Origin: an uncultured Collinsella sp.
Lineage (GTDB): Bacteria > Actinomycetota > Coriobacteriia > Coriobacteriales > Coriobacteriaceae
NCBI GenBank assembly: GCA_934654765.1
Contig: CAKUGX010000073.1
Span: 1 to 9,387 of the forward strand
Reading direction: 5' to 3'
DNA: 9,387 bases
This document shows, piece by piece, positions 1-6,849 of this stretch. Numbering within the stretch: the first letter of the stretch is position 1; each line of letters begins with the position of its first letter. The position numbers were made by a program, and so were the translations under genes. The notes under the pieces are model-generated. The model made no database searches. It saw nothing but the letters and a program-made list of their open reading frames with translations, and had not been told where the DNA came from.

Positions 1-495
1 CTCCTCGACCATGCGGTCGAGCTCGTCGCGGTCGGTGATACCGTGGCGCTTGGGCGCAAACGTGATGTTGTCGCGAATGGACTTGCGGAAGGGGTTGGGC
101 TGCTGAAACACCATGCCAATGGAACGACGCAGCTCGTACGTGTTCTCGGTCTTGGTGTTCACGTTGCGCCCGCGGTAGTTGATCTCGCCCTCCACGCGGC
201 AGCCGCGAATCTCGCGATTCATCAGGTTGAGGCTGCGCAAAAAGGTCGACTTACCGCAGCCCGAAGGCCCGATGAGCGCCGTGATCTCGCCCTTGTGGAA
301 GTCAAGCGACGTGTTATGCAACGCATGGTGGTCGCCATAGTACACGTTGACGTCCTTGGTGGAGAGCACGACCTCGTCGCTCACGGCCTTGCCGCTCACG
401 CGCACGCGCTTCTCGCTCTCCCCCACGCTCGACAGAAAATCCTGGGTCTCGGACGTGGCCGCCTCGGTTGCGGGCGTTGCATTCATCTCGCTCAT
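1..495 (-). CDS. pstB: Phosphate ABC transporter ATP-binding protein PstB (C-terminal part outside window)
   Basis: ATPase subunit of the Pst phosphate importer; it would bind the cytoplasmic face of PstC/PstA and power uptake by ATP hydrolysis. The first 165 residues are in the window. Walker A GPSGCGKST is at about residues 76-84, preceded by the typical VYYGDHHALH strand (51-60), and the Q-loop FQQPNPF is at 130-136. The signature motif, Walker B and H-loop would lie beyond the left edge, so the gene is cut by the window, not visibly broken. The ATG overlaps the pstA stop as ATGA. An AGGAGG at 507-512 lies 11 nt upstream inside pstA, which favours translational coupling. About 40 residues precede the conserved ABC core, more than the short N-terminus usual for PstB; the internal Met4 gives no real shortening. 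The FQQPNPF motif and the pst context make PstB much likelier than another ABC ATPase. Confidence 0.96.
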   Translation of the reverse strand, partial: MSEMNATPATEAATSETQDFLSSVGESEKRVRVSGKAVSDEVVLSTKDVNVYYGDHHALHNTSLDFHKGEITALIGPSGCGKSTFLRSLNLMNREIRGCRVEGEINYRGRNVNTKTENTYELRRSIGMVFQQPNPFRKSIRDNITFAPKRHGITDRDELDRMVEE

Positions 496-1418
496 TCGGC
501 CGTCATCCTCCTTGCCAGTTGCTTGCCCACGATACGGGCGATTACGTTAAACAGCAGCACGCAGATCATCAGCAGTGCCGCGGTTCCCCAGACGATCTGC
601 TGGGCCTCGGGGCTGCCTTCGCCATAGATCTTGTAGATGTGCACGGCGAGCGACTCACCGGGGCGGAACACATTCCAGGCGCAGGTGGGGCTCGACAGGT
701 TAAAGCTCAAGAAGTTGAGACGAACCGGCGAGCTCATGCCCGAGGTAAAGAGCAGCGCTGCGGCCTCGCCAAACACGCGGCCAGCCGAAAGCACAATGCC
801 GGTCACGATGGCGGGCATGGCCTCGGGGATCAGGATGTGCAGCGTGGCTTCCCAGCGGGTGAGGCCCATGGCCAGGCACGCGTCGCGCTGGGCCTGTGGC
901 ACGTCCTCGAGCGCTTGCTGAATCACGCGCACCAGGATCGGGATGTTGAACATGGTGAGCGCGACGGCGCCGGAAATAATGGAGTACTTCCAGCCCAGCT
1001 GCACCGAGAACACCAGAAATCCGAACATGCCGACAACGATGGAAGGCAGCGAAGACAGCGTCTCGATGGCGGTGGAGGCGATGTCACGGATGGGGCCGTC
1101 GGGCGCGTACTCGACCAGGAAGACTGCGCCGCCCAGGCTGATGGGCACCGAGATACCTAAGGTGATCAGCAGCAGATAGAACGAATCGAACAGCTGGTAG
1201 AGCACGCCGCCCTGGGTTCCGTTGGCGCGCGCGGGCTGCGTGAGGAAGCCCGGCTGGAACAGCGTCGAGATACCCTCGAACAGGATGTAGGCCACCATGG
1301 AAACGACGACGAGCATGACGATGGCGACGATTGCCGTCAACACGCCCGTGGCGATGCGGTCCTGTTTTTGAACACGCCCGAGTCTCGCCTCGTCGATGTG
1401 GATGCGCGTGCTAGCCAC
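492..1418 (-). CDS. pstA: Phosphate ABC transporter permease PstA
   Basis: One of the two membrane subunits of the phosphate importer. The 308-residue product has a short cytoplasmic N-terminus, a first membrane segment at about 24-46, further hydrophobic segments near 78-103, 122-140, 148-165 and 205-225, and a last one at about 278-297. The EAA-type loop that contacts PstB is at about 169-205 (EDVPQAQRDACLAMGLTRWE, then LIPEAMP). I chose the GTG at 1418-1416: it overlaps the pstC stop in the 8-bp string GTGGCTAG and has AAGGGGG about 9 nt upstream. A longer reading from a TTG at 1442 would only add pstC-overlapping codons and has no better ribosome site. The stop overlaps the pstB start. 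Length and topology fit PstA; its place directly before pstB and after pstC supports the name. Confidence 0.95.
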   Translation of the reverse strand: MASTRIHIDEARLGRVQKQDRIATGVLTAIVAIVMLVVVSMVAYILFEGISTLFQPGFLTQPARANGTQGGVLYQLFDSFYLLLITLGISVPISLGGAVFLVEYAPDGPIRDIASTAIETLSSLPSIVVGMFGFLVFSVQLGWKYSIISGAVALTMFNIPILVRVIQQALEDVPQAQRDACLAMGLTRWEATLHILIPEAMPAIVTGIVLSAGRVFGEAAALLFTSGMSSPVRLNFLSFNLSSPTCAWNVFRPGESLAVHIYKIYGEGSPEAQQIVWGTAALLMICVLLFNVIARIVGKQLARRMTAE

Positions 1419-2319
1419 GAGCCTTCGCCCCCTTGCGGCCAATAAGATGGATGATCAGGATGAAGATGAGGCTCATGCCCATCAGCAGCAGACCGAGTGC
1501 CCACAGGACGTCGTCCTGGGCCGAGCCCTCGGCATAGACCGCCATGGACGTGGTAAGCGTGGTCGTGATGGTCGAAGCCGGCGACAACAGCGACGTCGGC
1601 ATAGCCTCGATGCCGCCGATGACCATGCGCACGGCGAGCGTCTCGCCAAAGGCGCGGGTCATGCCAAGGATGACCGCGGTCATGAGCGACGGCATGGCGG
1701 ACTTGAGCACCACGTGCCAGATGGTCTGCCAGCGGGTGTAGCCCAGCGCGAGCGAACCCTGACGGTAGCTGTCGGGCACGGCGCGCAGGCCATCGACCGA
1801 AAGCGTGGTCATGGTCGGCAGGATCATGACGGCCAGCACGATGGCGCCGGGCAGGATGCCAAGGCCCGTGCTCACGTGGAAGACGCTCTTCATAAGGCCG
1901 ACGACCACGTGAAAGCCAATCAGGCCAAAGACGACCGAGGGGATGCCGGTCAAAAGCTCAATGAGCGGCTGAAAGATCTTGGAGCCAAACTTAGGGCTAA
2001 TCTCGACCGCGAAGATGGCAGAGCCGATGGCAATGGGCAGCGCGATGAGCGTGGAGAGCACCATGACCGCAAACGAGGTGACGATCAGGGGCAGGGCACC
2101 GGTATAGGGCAGGCCGTTTTCGGCCGTGTTGGCCAGGTCCCACTTGGTACCGGTGAAAAACTCGACGACCGAGACGCCGTCCTTGACAAAAGCCGAGAGG
2201 CCCTTTTGGGCGACCATGAAGATGAGCGCGGCAACAACAAGCGTCACGAGCGCTACGCACGCGCCCGTGACGCCCAGGCCCACGTTCTCAAGGTCGCGCT
2301 TTGGCAGCTGTTTTGCCAT
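1411..2319 (-). CDS. pstC: Phosphate ABC transporter permease PstC
   Basis: Partner membrane subunit of PstA. The product is 302 residues, normal for PstC. The first membrane segment is at about 14-37, followed by an extracytoplasmic stretch (50-70, including FFTGTKWDLANTAENGLPY, close to the PstC pattern that precedes segment two). Further hydrophobic segments are near 74-106, 125-143, 153-172, 211-235 and 272-294. The EAA-like coupling loop is at about 178-210 (LRAVPDSYRQGSLALGYTRW), then a GMTRAFGET stretch typical of the family. The ATG at 2319 has GGAAAGG at 2326-2332 just upstream. Only 25 bp separate it from the pstS stop, so it is almost certainly in the same transcript. The basic C-terminus (GRKGAKARG) is cytoplasmic. 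Confidence 0.95.
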   Translation of the reverse strand: MAKQLPKRDLENVGLGVTGACVALVTLVVAALIFMVAQKGLSAFVKDGVSVVEFFTGTKWDLANTAENGLPYTGALPLIVTSFAVMVLSTLIALPIAIGSAIFAVEISPKFGSKIFQPLIELLTGIPSVVFGLIGFHVVVGLMKSVFHVSTGLGILPGAIVLAVMILPTMTTLSVDGLRAVPDSYRQGSLALGYTRWQTIWHVVLKSAMPSLMTAVILGMTRAFGETLAVRMVIGGIEAMPTSLLSPASTITTTLTTSMAVYAEGSAQDDVLWALGLLLMGMSLIFILIIHLIGRKGAKARG

Positions 2320-2344
2320 TGCAAACCTTTCCGGGGGCGATTAC

Positions 2345-3283
2345 TTATTGAGCGGAAACCTTGCCGCTGGCGTCCTTGACGACCTTCATGGCAGAGACGG
2401 GGATGAAGCCCTGCTCCTCGACAAGCTTGCCCTGGACGTCGTCGGAAAGCATGAAGTCAAGGAAAGCCTTGGTGGCCTCGTCGGCGTCCTTAGAGCAGTA
2501 CATGTGCTCGGCAGCCCAGATCTTGAAGGAGTCGTCGGTGACGTTTTCGCTCTTGGGCTCGACGCCCTCGACCTTGATGGCGTTGAACTTGGAGTCGTCG
2601 AAGTGCGAGAAGTCGAGGTAGGAGATGGCGTTGTCGGTGCTGGCCATCTGAGTCTGGACGTCGCCGGACTTGTCGAGCTCGGCGTCGCCCTTAAAGTCGA
2701 CAGCCTCGTCGCCAAAGACGGCGGCCTCGAAGGTGGCGCGGGTGCCGGAGCCAGCCTTACGGTTGAGGACGACGATGGTGGCGTCGTCGCCGCCGACCTC
2801 CTTCCAGTTGGTGATCTGACCGGAGAAGATGCCCTTGAGTTGTTCGAGGGACAGGTCGTCGACCTTGACGTTCTTGGAGACAACGGGGCCCATGCCCACG
2901 ACGGCGACCTCGTGGTCGACGAGGTTCTTGACCTGGTCGGCCTCGAGCTTGGTCTCGGCGAAGACGTCGGAGTTGCCGATGGTGACGGTGCCGGCGGCGA
3001 CAGCGGTCAGGCCCTTGCCCGAACCGTTACCCGAGCCGGAGATGGAGACGTCGGGGTTGGCGTCCATGAACTTCTCGGCAGCAGCCTCGACGAGAGCCTG
3101 GAACGAAGAGGCGCCGTCGTAGGTCACCTCGCCGGAGACGGACTCGGCAGCGGCGGCGCTACCCTTGTCGGCGGCATCGGAAGTGTTGGAGCCACCGCAA
3201 CCAACAAGGCCGAGACCGACGATGCTGACAAGACCACCAGCGAGGCCGAGGAACTGACGACGAGAATAAGCCTGATCGAGCAT
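2345..3283 (-). CDS. pstS: Phosphate-binding lipoprotein PstS
   Basis: Extracytoplasmic phosphate receptor of the Pst transporter, 312 residues. The N-terminus carries a twin-arginine motif SRRQFLG (7-13), a hydrophobic stretch, and a lipobox LVGC with the lipidated cysteine at 29. This suggests Tat export followed by lipid anchoring. The mature part has the PstS pattern: VTYDGASSFQALVEAAAEKF near the start, SGSGNGSGKGL, then LSLEQLKGIFSGQITNWKEV and RKAGSGTRATFE, where the SGTR segment contacts phosphate in characterised homologues. I chose the ATG at 3283 because AAAGGA lies about 6 nt upstream and it puts the RR motif close to the N-terminus. An in-frame ATG at 3301 would add only MYERKI and places the ribosome site inside the gene. 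It is the first gene of the operon. Confidence 0.96.
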   Translation of the reverse strand: MLDQAYSRRQFLGLAGGLVSIVGLGLVGCGGSNTSDAADKGSAAAAESVSGEVTYDGASSFQALVEAAAEKFMDANPDVSISGSGNGSGKGLTAVAAGTVTIGNSDVFAETKLEADQVKNLVDHEVAVVGMGPVVSKNVKVDDLSLEQLKGIFSGQITNWKEVGGDDATIVVLNRKAGSGTRATFEAAVFGDEAVDFKGDAELDKSGDVQTQMASTDNAISYLDFSHFDDSKFNAIKVEGVEPKSENVTDDSFKIWAAEHMYCSKDADEATKAFLDFMLSDDVQGKLVEEQGFIPVSAMKVVKDASGKVSAQ

Positions 3284-3511
3284 GATCTTCCTTTCATACA
3301 TGCGACTCGCGGGCACCCTGCCCGCTTTGCTGTTTGGAAAGATACGACCTCGATCGGACGGCAGCCGCGCCAACTGCGGTTTCTTACGGGCATCTGATAG
3401 ACCCTTACCGCAAGCTCTGCCCAGCCTTTACAAACGGATAACAATCCAGCGCCGAACATGGCGCACCGTTTACACCAGAGGAACGTCCCCATGGACTGCC
3501 CCACCGCAACA
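3284..3511 (-). promoter_or_regulatory. Presumed pst operon promoter and leader region
   Basis: This stretch lies between the pstS start and the terminator of the upstream gene pair, so the pst promoter should be here. I see no convincing -35/-10 pair and no recognisable PHO box, which is not surprising for a promoter that may need an activator. It does hold nested inverted repeats (AAACGG 3432-3437 with CCGTTT 3466-3471, enclosing GCGCC 3449-3453 with GGCGC 3460-3464), a possible regulator site. No open reading frame with a good ribosome site is visible. Phosphate control is inferred from the genes it precedes. Confidence 0.5.
3309..3325 (-). other. Hairpin in the pstS 5' leader
   Basis: A perfect 7-bp stem (GCGGGCA with TGCCCGC) and a 3-nt loop, 25 bp upstream of the pstS ATG. 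On the minus strand it is not followed by a T-run, so it is unlikely to be a terminator. It could stabilise the 5' end of the mRNA or affect access to the ribosome site. The plus strand has TTTGCTGTTT after it, but no plus-strand gene ends here. Confidence 0.45.
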
Positions 3512-3540
3512 GAAAAAGCCCGGGCAAAAGCACCGGGCTC
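3512..3540 (-). terminator. Intrinsic terminator of the HAD phosphatase-pepV unit
   Basis: Read on the minus strand, AGCCCGG and CCGGGCT form a 7-bp stem (3533-3539 with 3517-3523) around a 9-nt loop, followed directly by CTTTTTC. It lies 41 bp after the dipeptidase stop and before the pst region, so the two minus-strand units are probably transcribed separately. Confidence 0.85.
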
Positions 3541-3580
3541 GTAATGCAAGTTTGTATCCAAGCAGGATATAGGGGAAGCC

Positions 3581-5017
3581 CTACAGCTCCAACTCGTTGA
3601 GCTTTAAGATTGCCACGATGTAAATCTTGAGCGCTTGCTTGAGCTGTTCCTCGTTGGCGCACTCGTTGGGACCGTGCATCTGGCCGCCCCACGCGGGCAG
3701 CTCCAGGCCGGTCTCCTCGGGGCCAAACGACACGGCGCGGGCAAAGTTGCGCGCGTACGTGCCGCCGCCCATGGCAAAGGGCTCAGCATGCTTGCCCGTA
3801 AACTCGTTATAGGTATCAATAAGCGCCTTCACGGCCGGATCGTCGGCCGAAACTGAGAACGGCACCTTGGCACGACCCACACGGTACGTCACGCCAAAGC
3901 GGCCCACGAGCGGCTCGAGCTGCTCGCAAATGGTATCGGCGCTCGTGCTGTCGGGGAAGCGCACGTCGATGACCTGCCCAATATGGCCATCCGCCACGCG
4001 GATGACGCCAGCGTTGCAGGTAAGCGGGCCAAACGCCGGACTCGTCGCATCGATACCCAGGCCGCGACCATAGGCGTCCGCATGCACAAAGGCCAAAAAC
4101 TTGACAAACTCGTGCTCGGCAGGCGTTAGCAGGCGCTCGTCGCGTGCACCAAACGCGTCCTCGGCCTCGCGCAGATACGTCACGATCAGGCCGACGGCAT
4201 TGATGGTGCCCTCAGGCATCGAAGCGTGGCCGCCAATACCGTGGGCGAAAATCTGCGCATGGCCATTATCAAGCGCCGTGATCTCCAGACGGTCGGCGTT
4301 CTCGATGGGCGCCGGCAGCTCATCGGCGGCAATCGCGAGCTCGCAGATGGACTGCGACGGAATGGCATTGCTCGCCTCGGCGCCGCTCCAGGACACAATG
4401 CGCCCGCCGTCGATCTTGGGGCTCACGAACGTCGCCCCAAACTGGCCCTTCTCGGCATTGCAGACCGGGAACTCGGCATCGGGCGTAAACAGAAAGTCGG
4501 GGTCTGCGTGGTTCTCCAGATAATGGTGAACGTCGGACATGCCCACTTCCTCATCGCAGCCCAGCAGCGCGCGGAAGGTGTAGCGCGGAACAATGCCGTG
4601 CTTGAGCAGATAGGCGCCGGCGTAGAGCGACAACACCGCCGGGCCCTTGTCGTCAATCACGCCGCGACCGAGCAGCCAGCCCTCGCGGCGCTCCATGGCG
4701 AACGGGTCGGTGTTCCAGCCAGGGCCGGCGGGAACCACGTCCACGTGGCAGATAGTCGCGAGCTGCTTGTCGCCGCGGCCCGGAATATCGGCGATTCCCA
4801 CATAGCCCTCGTCGTCGCTCGTCTGGTAGCCGAGCTTTTGCGCGATGCCGAGCGCGCAATCGAGCGCGTCACGGACCGGGCGGCCAAACGGCGCGCCAGG
4901 CTCCGCATCGGCAGAAACTGCCACGGACGGGTAGCCCACCAACTGCTCGATATCGGCGACAACATCCTCCCAGACCTCGTCGACATACTCGGTAACGCTC
5001 TGCTCCACCTGATTCAT
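3581..5017 (-). CDS. pepV: M20 family metallopeptidase, PepV-type dipeptidase
   Basis: Probable cytoplasmic zinc dipeptidase that releases amino acids from imported or recycled dipeptides. The product is 478 residues, close to the usual PepV length. The dinuclear zinc site pattern is complete: HVDVVP with H91 and D93, the bridging Asp in IDDKGP (D122), the Glu pair in CDEE (E156, E157), FTPDAEFP with D180, and H448 in the GGQMHGPNE motif near the C-terminus. The lid domain carries GGHASMPEGT with H264 and DVRFP with R353, counterparts of substrate-binding residues in PepV. The ATG at 5017 has a perfect AAGGAGG (5024-5030) 6 nt upstream. An upstream in-frame extension to 5062 lacks such a site. 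The gene follows the HAD phosphatase by 54 bp and ends at a clear terminator. A different dipeptide or acylated substrate within M20 cannot be excluded. Confidence 0.9.
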   Translation of the reverse strand: MNQVEQSVTEYVDEVWEDVVADIEQLVGYPSVAVSADAEPGAPFGRPVRDALDCALGIAQKLGYQTSDDEGYVGIADIPGRGDKQLATICHVDVVPAGPGWNTDPFAMERREGWLLGRGVIDDKGPAVLSLYAGAYLLKHGIVPRYTFRALLGCDEEVGMSDVHHYLENHADPDFLFTPDAEFPVCNAEKGQFGATFVSPKIDGGRIVSWSGAEASNAIPSQSICELAIAADELPAPIENADRLEITALDNGHAQIFAHGIGGHASMPEGTINAVGLIVTYLREAEDAFGARDERLLTPAEHEFVKFLAFVHADAYGRGLGIDATSPAFGPLTCNAGVIRVADGHIGQVIDVRFPDSTSADTICEQLEPLVGRFGVTYRVGRAKVPFSVSADDPAVKALIDTYNEFTGKHAEPFAMGGGTYARNFARAVSFGPEETGLELPAWGGQMHGPNECANEEQLKQALKIYIVAILKLNELEL

Positions 5018-5071
5018 GGACGACCTCCTTACCAATGAGCGGCAAGCGTACCCGCCCCTCACATTACGTCA

Positions 5072-5734
5072 TTAGATAGCGAAAAGTTTAGCAAGCTCGG
5101 CCGCCGAGTGCACCACCGCATCGGCACCCGCCGCCTCATGCTCGCCCGGCACCGCCGCGCCCGAATAGATGCCAATGCACGGCACGCCCATTGTGTGCGC
5201 GCCCTCGACGTCGTTAAAGCGGTCGCCGATCATCACGGCCTCGTCGGCCGTCGCGCCAAGCGCCGCCAGGGCGTCGCGGACCGAATCGGCCTTGGTCTCG
5301 CGTCCCTGCGGCGGATTCATGCCAACCACCGCCTCAAACTGAGAAAGCCCCAGCTCATGCACCATGTCGATACACTTTGCCTCCATGCGAGACGTCGCCA
5401 CGGCCATGCGATGACCCTGCGCCGCCAAGCCATCGAGCAGCTCGGGGATTCCGTCGAACACGGGATACTCCTCCGGACCCAGCTCGTCAAAAAAGGCACG
5501 GTACTCGTCGGCCACCACGAGCGACTCCTCGCGCGTAAAGCCGTAAAAGTCGTGGAAGCTCTTCCACAGCGGAGGCCCGATCATGCGACGCAGGTCACCC
5601 ATCTGCGCCTCCGAAAACCCGCGCGCGGCCAACGTTTTGCGTGTCGAGGTCATCACCGCCCGACCCGTATCTGCCACCGTGCCATCGAAATCAAACAGCA
5701 CGACCGGCCGCTTGCCTATCTCCAGCGCCTCCAT
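5072..5734 (-). CDS. HAD-superfamily hydrolase, phosphoglycolate-phosphatase-like
   Basis: Predicted cytoplasmic small-molecule phosphatase of 220 residues. Motif I is FDFDGT with nucleophile D15 and acid/base D17; motif II is the ATS at 113-115; motif III is probably K148 in RETKAD; motif IV is GDRFND with D171 and D175 for magnesium. The stretch at about 20-90 is a helical cap (including MIGPPLWKSFHDFYGF), as in the Gph/PpaX subgroup. The substrate (phosphoglycolate, pyrophosphate or a sugar phosphate) cannot be read from the sequence, so I give no gene symbol. The ATG at 5734 has AAGAGGG about 6 nt upstream; an in-frame extension to 5767 lacks a comparable site. It is the first gene of a probable two-gene unit with the dipeptidase and diverges from the DegV-family gene. 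Confidence 0.88.
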   Translation of the reverse strand: MEALEIGKRPVVLFDFDGTVADTGRAVMTSTRKTLAARGFSEAQMGDLRRMIGPPLWKSFHDFYGFTREESLVVADEYRAFFDELGPEEYPVFDGIPELLDGLAAQGHRMAVATSRMEAKCIDMVHELGLSQFEAVVGMNPPQGRETKADSVRDALAALGATADEAVMIGDRFNDVEGAHTMGVPCIGIYSGAAVPGEHEAAGADAVVHSAAELAKLFAI

Positions 5735-5775
5735 CGGTATCCCTCTTCCCCAGTTGATGATTTCCACACCGACAC

Positions 5776-5804
5776 TTCAAACTGTTGACTATTCAACAAT
5801 TGAA
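5776..5804. promoter_or_regulatory. Alternating TCAA/TTGA half-site array (candidate operator)
   Basis: Within 29 bp there are four half-sites of alternating orientation: TTCAA (5776-5780), TTGA (5785-5788), TTCAA (5792-5796) and TTGAA (5800-5804). They make overlapping palindromes: GTTGA-CTAT-TCAAC (5784-5797) and TTCAA-CAA-TTGAA (5792-5804). The half-sites repeat every 7-8 bp, and a -35-like TTGACT (5785-5790) lies inside. The array sits in the divergent spacer between the HAD phosphatase and the DegV-family gene. A regulator binding here could control either or both; its identity is unknown. Confidence 0.5.
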
Positions 5805-5826
5805 CCTAGCAATGTAGAGCAACTCC

Positions 5827-5834
5827 ACTATACT
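5827..5834. promoter_or_regulatory. -10-like element readable in both directions
   Basis: ACTATACT contains TATACT on the plus strand (5829-5834), placed to give a leader of about 50 nt for the DegV-family gene, and TATAGT on the minus strand (5832-5827), facing the HAD phosphatase. Neither has a good -35 at standard spacing: CTAGCA lies 17 bp upstream on the plus strand and TTCTGA on the minus strand. This is a candidate only. The other option for the plus strand is TTGACT at 5785 with a poor -10 near 5808. Confidence 0.4.
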
Positions 5835-5890
5835 TGTCGCACTTTGCTCTCAGAAGGCGGCGCCGTCGCGCCCCAACGAAAGGTGCAATT

Positions 5891-6751
5891 ATGTCTTTTG
5901 CCATCATAACCGACTCCACGTCGGACATCTCCCCCGCCCGTGCTCAAGAGCTTGGCATTTACGTGATTCCGCTGCATGTGATTATCGAAGGCGAGGACCT
6001 GCTCGACCAGGTGCAGATTACCGCCGAGGAATACGTCGCCCGCATGGCAGGCTCCGAGCAGCTGCCGCACACCTCGCAACCGAGCGCCGGCGAGTTCAAG
6101 GCACTCTTTGACCGCGTGCTCGCCGACGGCCACGATAGCGCGATCTTTATCTCGCTGTGCAGCGAGTGGTCCGCCTGCTATGCCAACGCCAGCCTGGTGG
6201 CCGAGACCCACGAGCTCGACGTGCGCTGCATCGATTCGCGCACCGGCTCGGGCGCCGAAGGCCTACTGGTGGAGTACGCGCTGGCCATGCGCGAGGACGG
6301 CCGCAGCCTGGACGAGACCGAAGCGCAGATCCGCGCGACGCTGCCTGACGCCCATCTGCTGCTAATTCCCCGCACGCTCGAGAACCTCGTTAAGAACGGC
6401 CGCGCGCCTAAGCTCGCCGGCCAGCTCACGCAGATGCTCAACATTCGCCTGGCCGTTTCGCCGGAGTGGCAGTCGGGCGAGATCAAGGCCATCAAAAAGG
6501 GCCGCGGCGCCAAGCGCATCGTCGCCAACACCATGGCAGACTGCCTCGCGTTTTTGGACGAGCACCCGGGCTCAAGCGTGCGCGTGCTCACGACCGGCGC
6601 CGCCGAGGAGCAGAAACTTGTCAACGAGGCGCTCGCGGGCCAGGGCTACGTAGACGCCGGCGCCGGCACCATCGGCTGCACCATCGCCACCCATGTAGGC
6701 GTCGACGCCATCGCCATCAGCTACTGCCCCCGCTACCAGCCAACTCGCTAG
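5891..6751 (+). CDS. DegV family fatty-acid-binding protein
   Basis: Product of 286 residues, the normal length for DegV proteins, which bind a fatty acid between two lobes and in some bacteria deliver it to fatty acid kinase. The N-terminal lobe begins with AIITDSTSDIS (4-14). The conserved LPHTSQPSAGEF (58-69) carries the TSQPS segment that meets the lipid head group. Further family features are the DSRTGSGAEG stretch (115-124), TLENLVKNGR (162-171) and the C-terminal GTIGCTIATHVGVDAIAI (259-276). The ATG at 5891 has GAAAGG 7 nt upstream; a longer frame from 5834 would add an unlikely arginine-rich stretch. It is the only plus-strand gene here, diverging from the HAD phosphatase and converging on the LOG gene. 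No fatty acid kinase gene is visible, so its partner is elsewhere. Confidence 0.93.
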   Translation: MSFAIITDSTSDISPARAQELGIYVIPLHVIIEGEDLLDQVQITAEEYVARMAGSEQLPHTSQPSAGEFKALFDRVLADGHDSAIFISLCSEWSACYANASLVAETHELDVRCIDSRTGSGAEGLLVEYALAMREDGRSLDETEAQIRATLPDAHLLLIPRTLENLVKNGRAPKLAGQLTQMLNIRLAVSPEWQSGEIKAIKKGRGAKRIVANTMADCLAFLDEHPGSSVRVLTTGAAEEQKLVNEALAGQGYVDAGAGTIGCTIATHVGVDAIAISYCPRYQPTR

Positions 6752-6764
6752 GGACGCCCACATC

Positions 6765-6831
6765 AGTTGCGGTGAAATAGGGACTGTTTTTGGCTTATTA
6801 GCCGCCAATCAATCCCTATTCCACCGCAACT
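6765..6831. repeat. 67-bp palindromic element (19-bp arms)
   Basis: AGTTGCGGTGAAATAGGGA at 6765-6783 is the near-perfect reverse complement of 6813-6831 (18 of 19), around a 29-nt centre that itself contains GGCT-TATT-AGCC. The single mismatch (6775 against 6821) becomes a G-U pair if transcribed from the minus strand. There is no T-run directly after either arm, so it is not a typical terminator. The size and form suggest a mobile or REP-like intergenic repeat lying between convergent genes, but only one full copy is in the window. Confidence 0.65.
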
Positions 6832-6849
6832 TAGAAGCAGTTCATTTGG

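Noticed and set aside
3284..3373. Longer pstS reading frame starting at 3373 or 3301
   Set aside because: These starts bury the Tat signal and lipobox inside the protein and lack the ribosome site found before 3283.
3436..3447. GGATAACAATCC resembling a lac operator half
   Set aside because: It is only a short match with no second half-site and no sugar gene nearby; taken as chance.
3282..3572. A 96-codon plus-strand frame in the pepV-pstS spacer
   Set aside because: It has no recognisable domain or good ribosome site and runs through the terminator hairpin and the pst promoter region.
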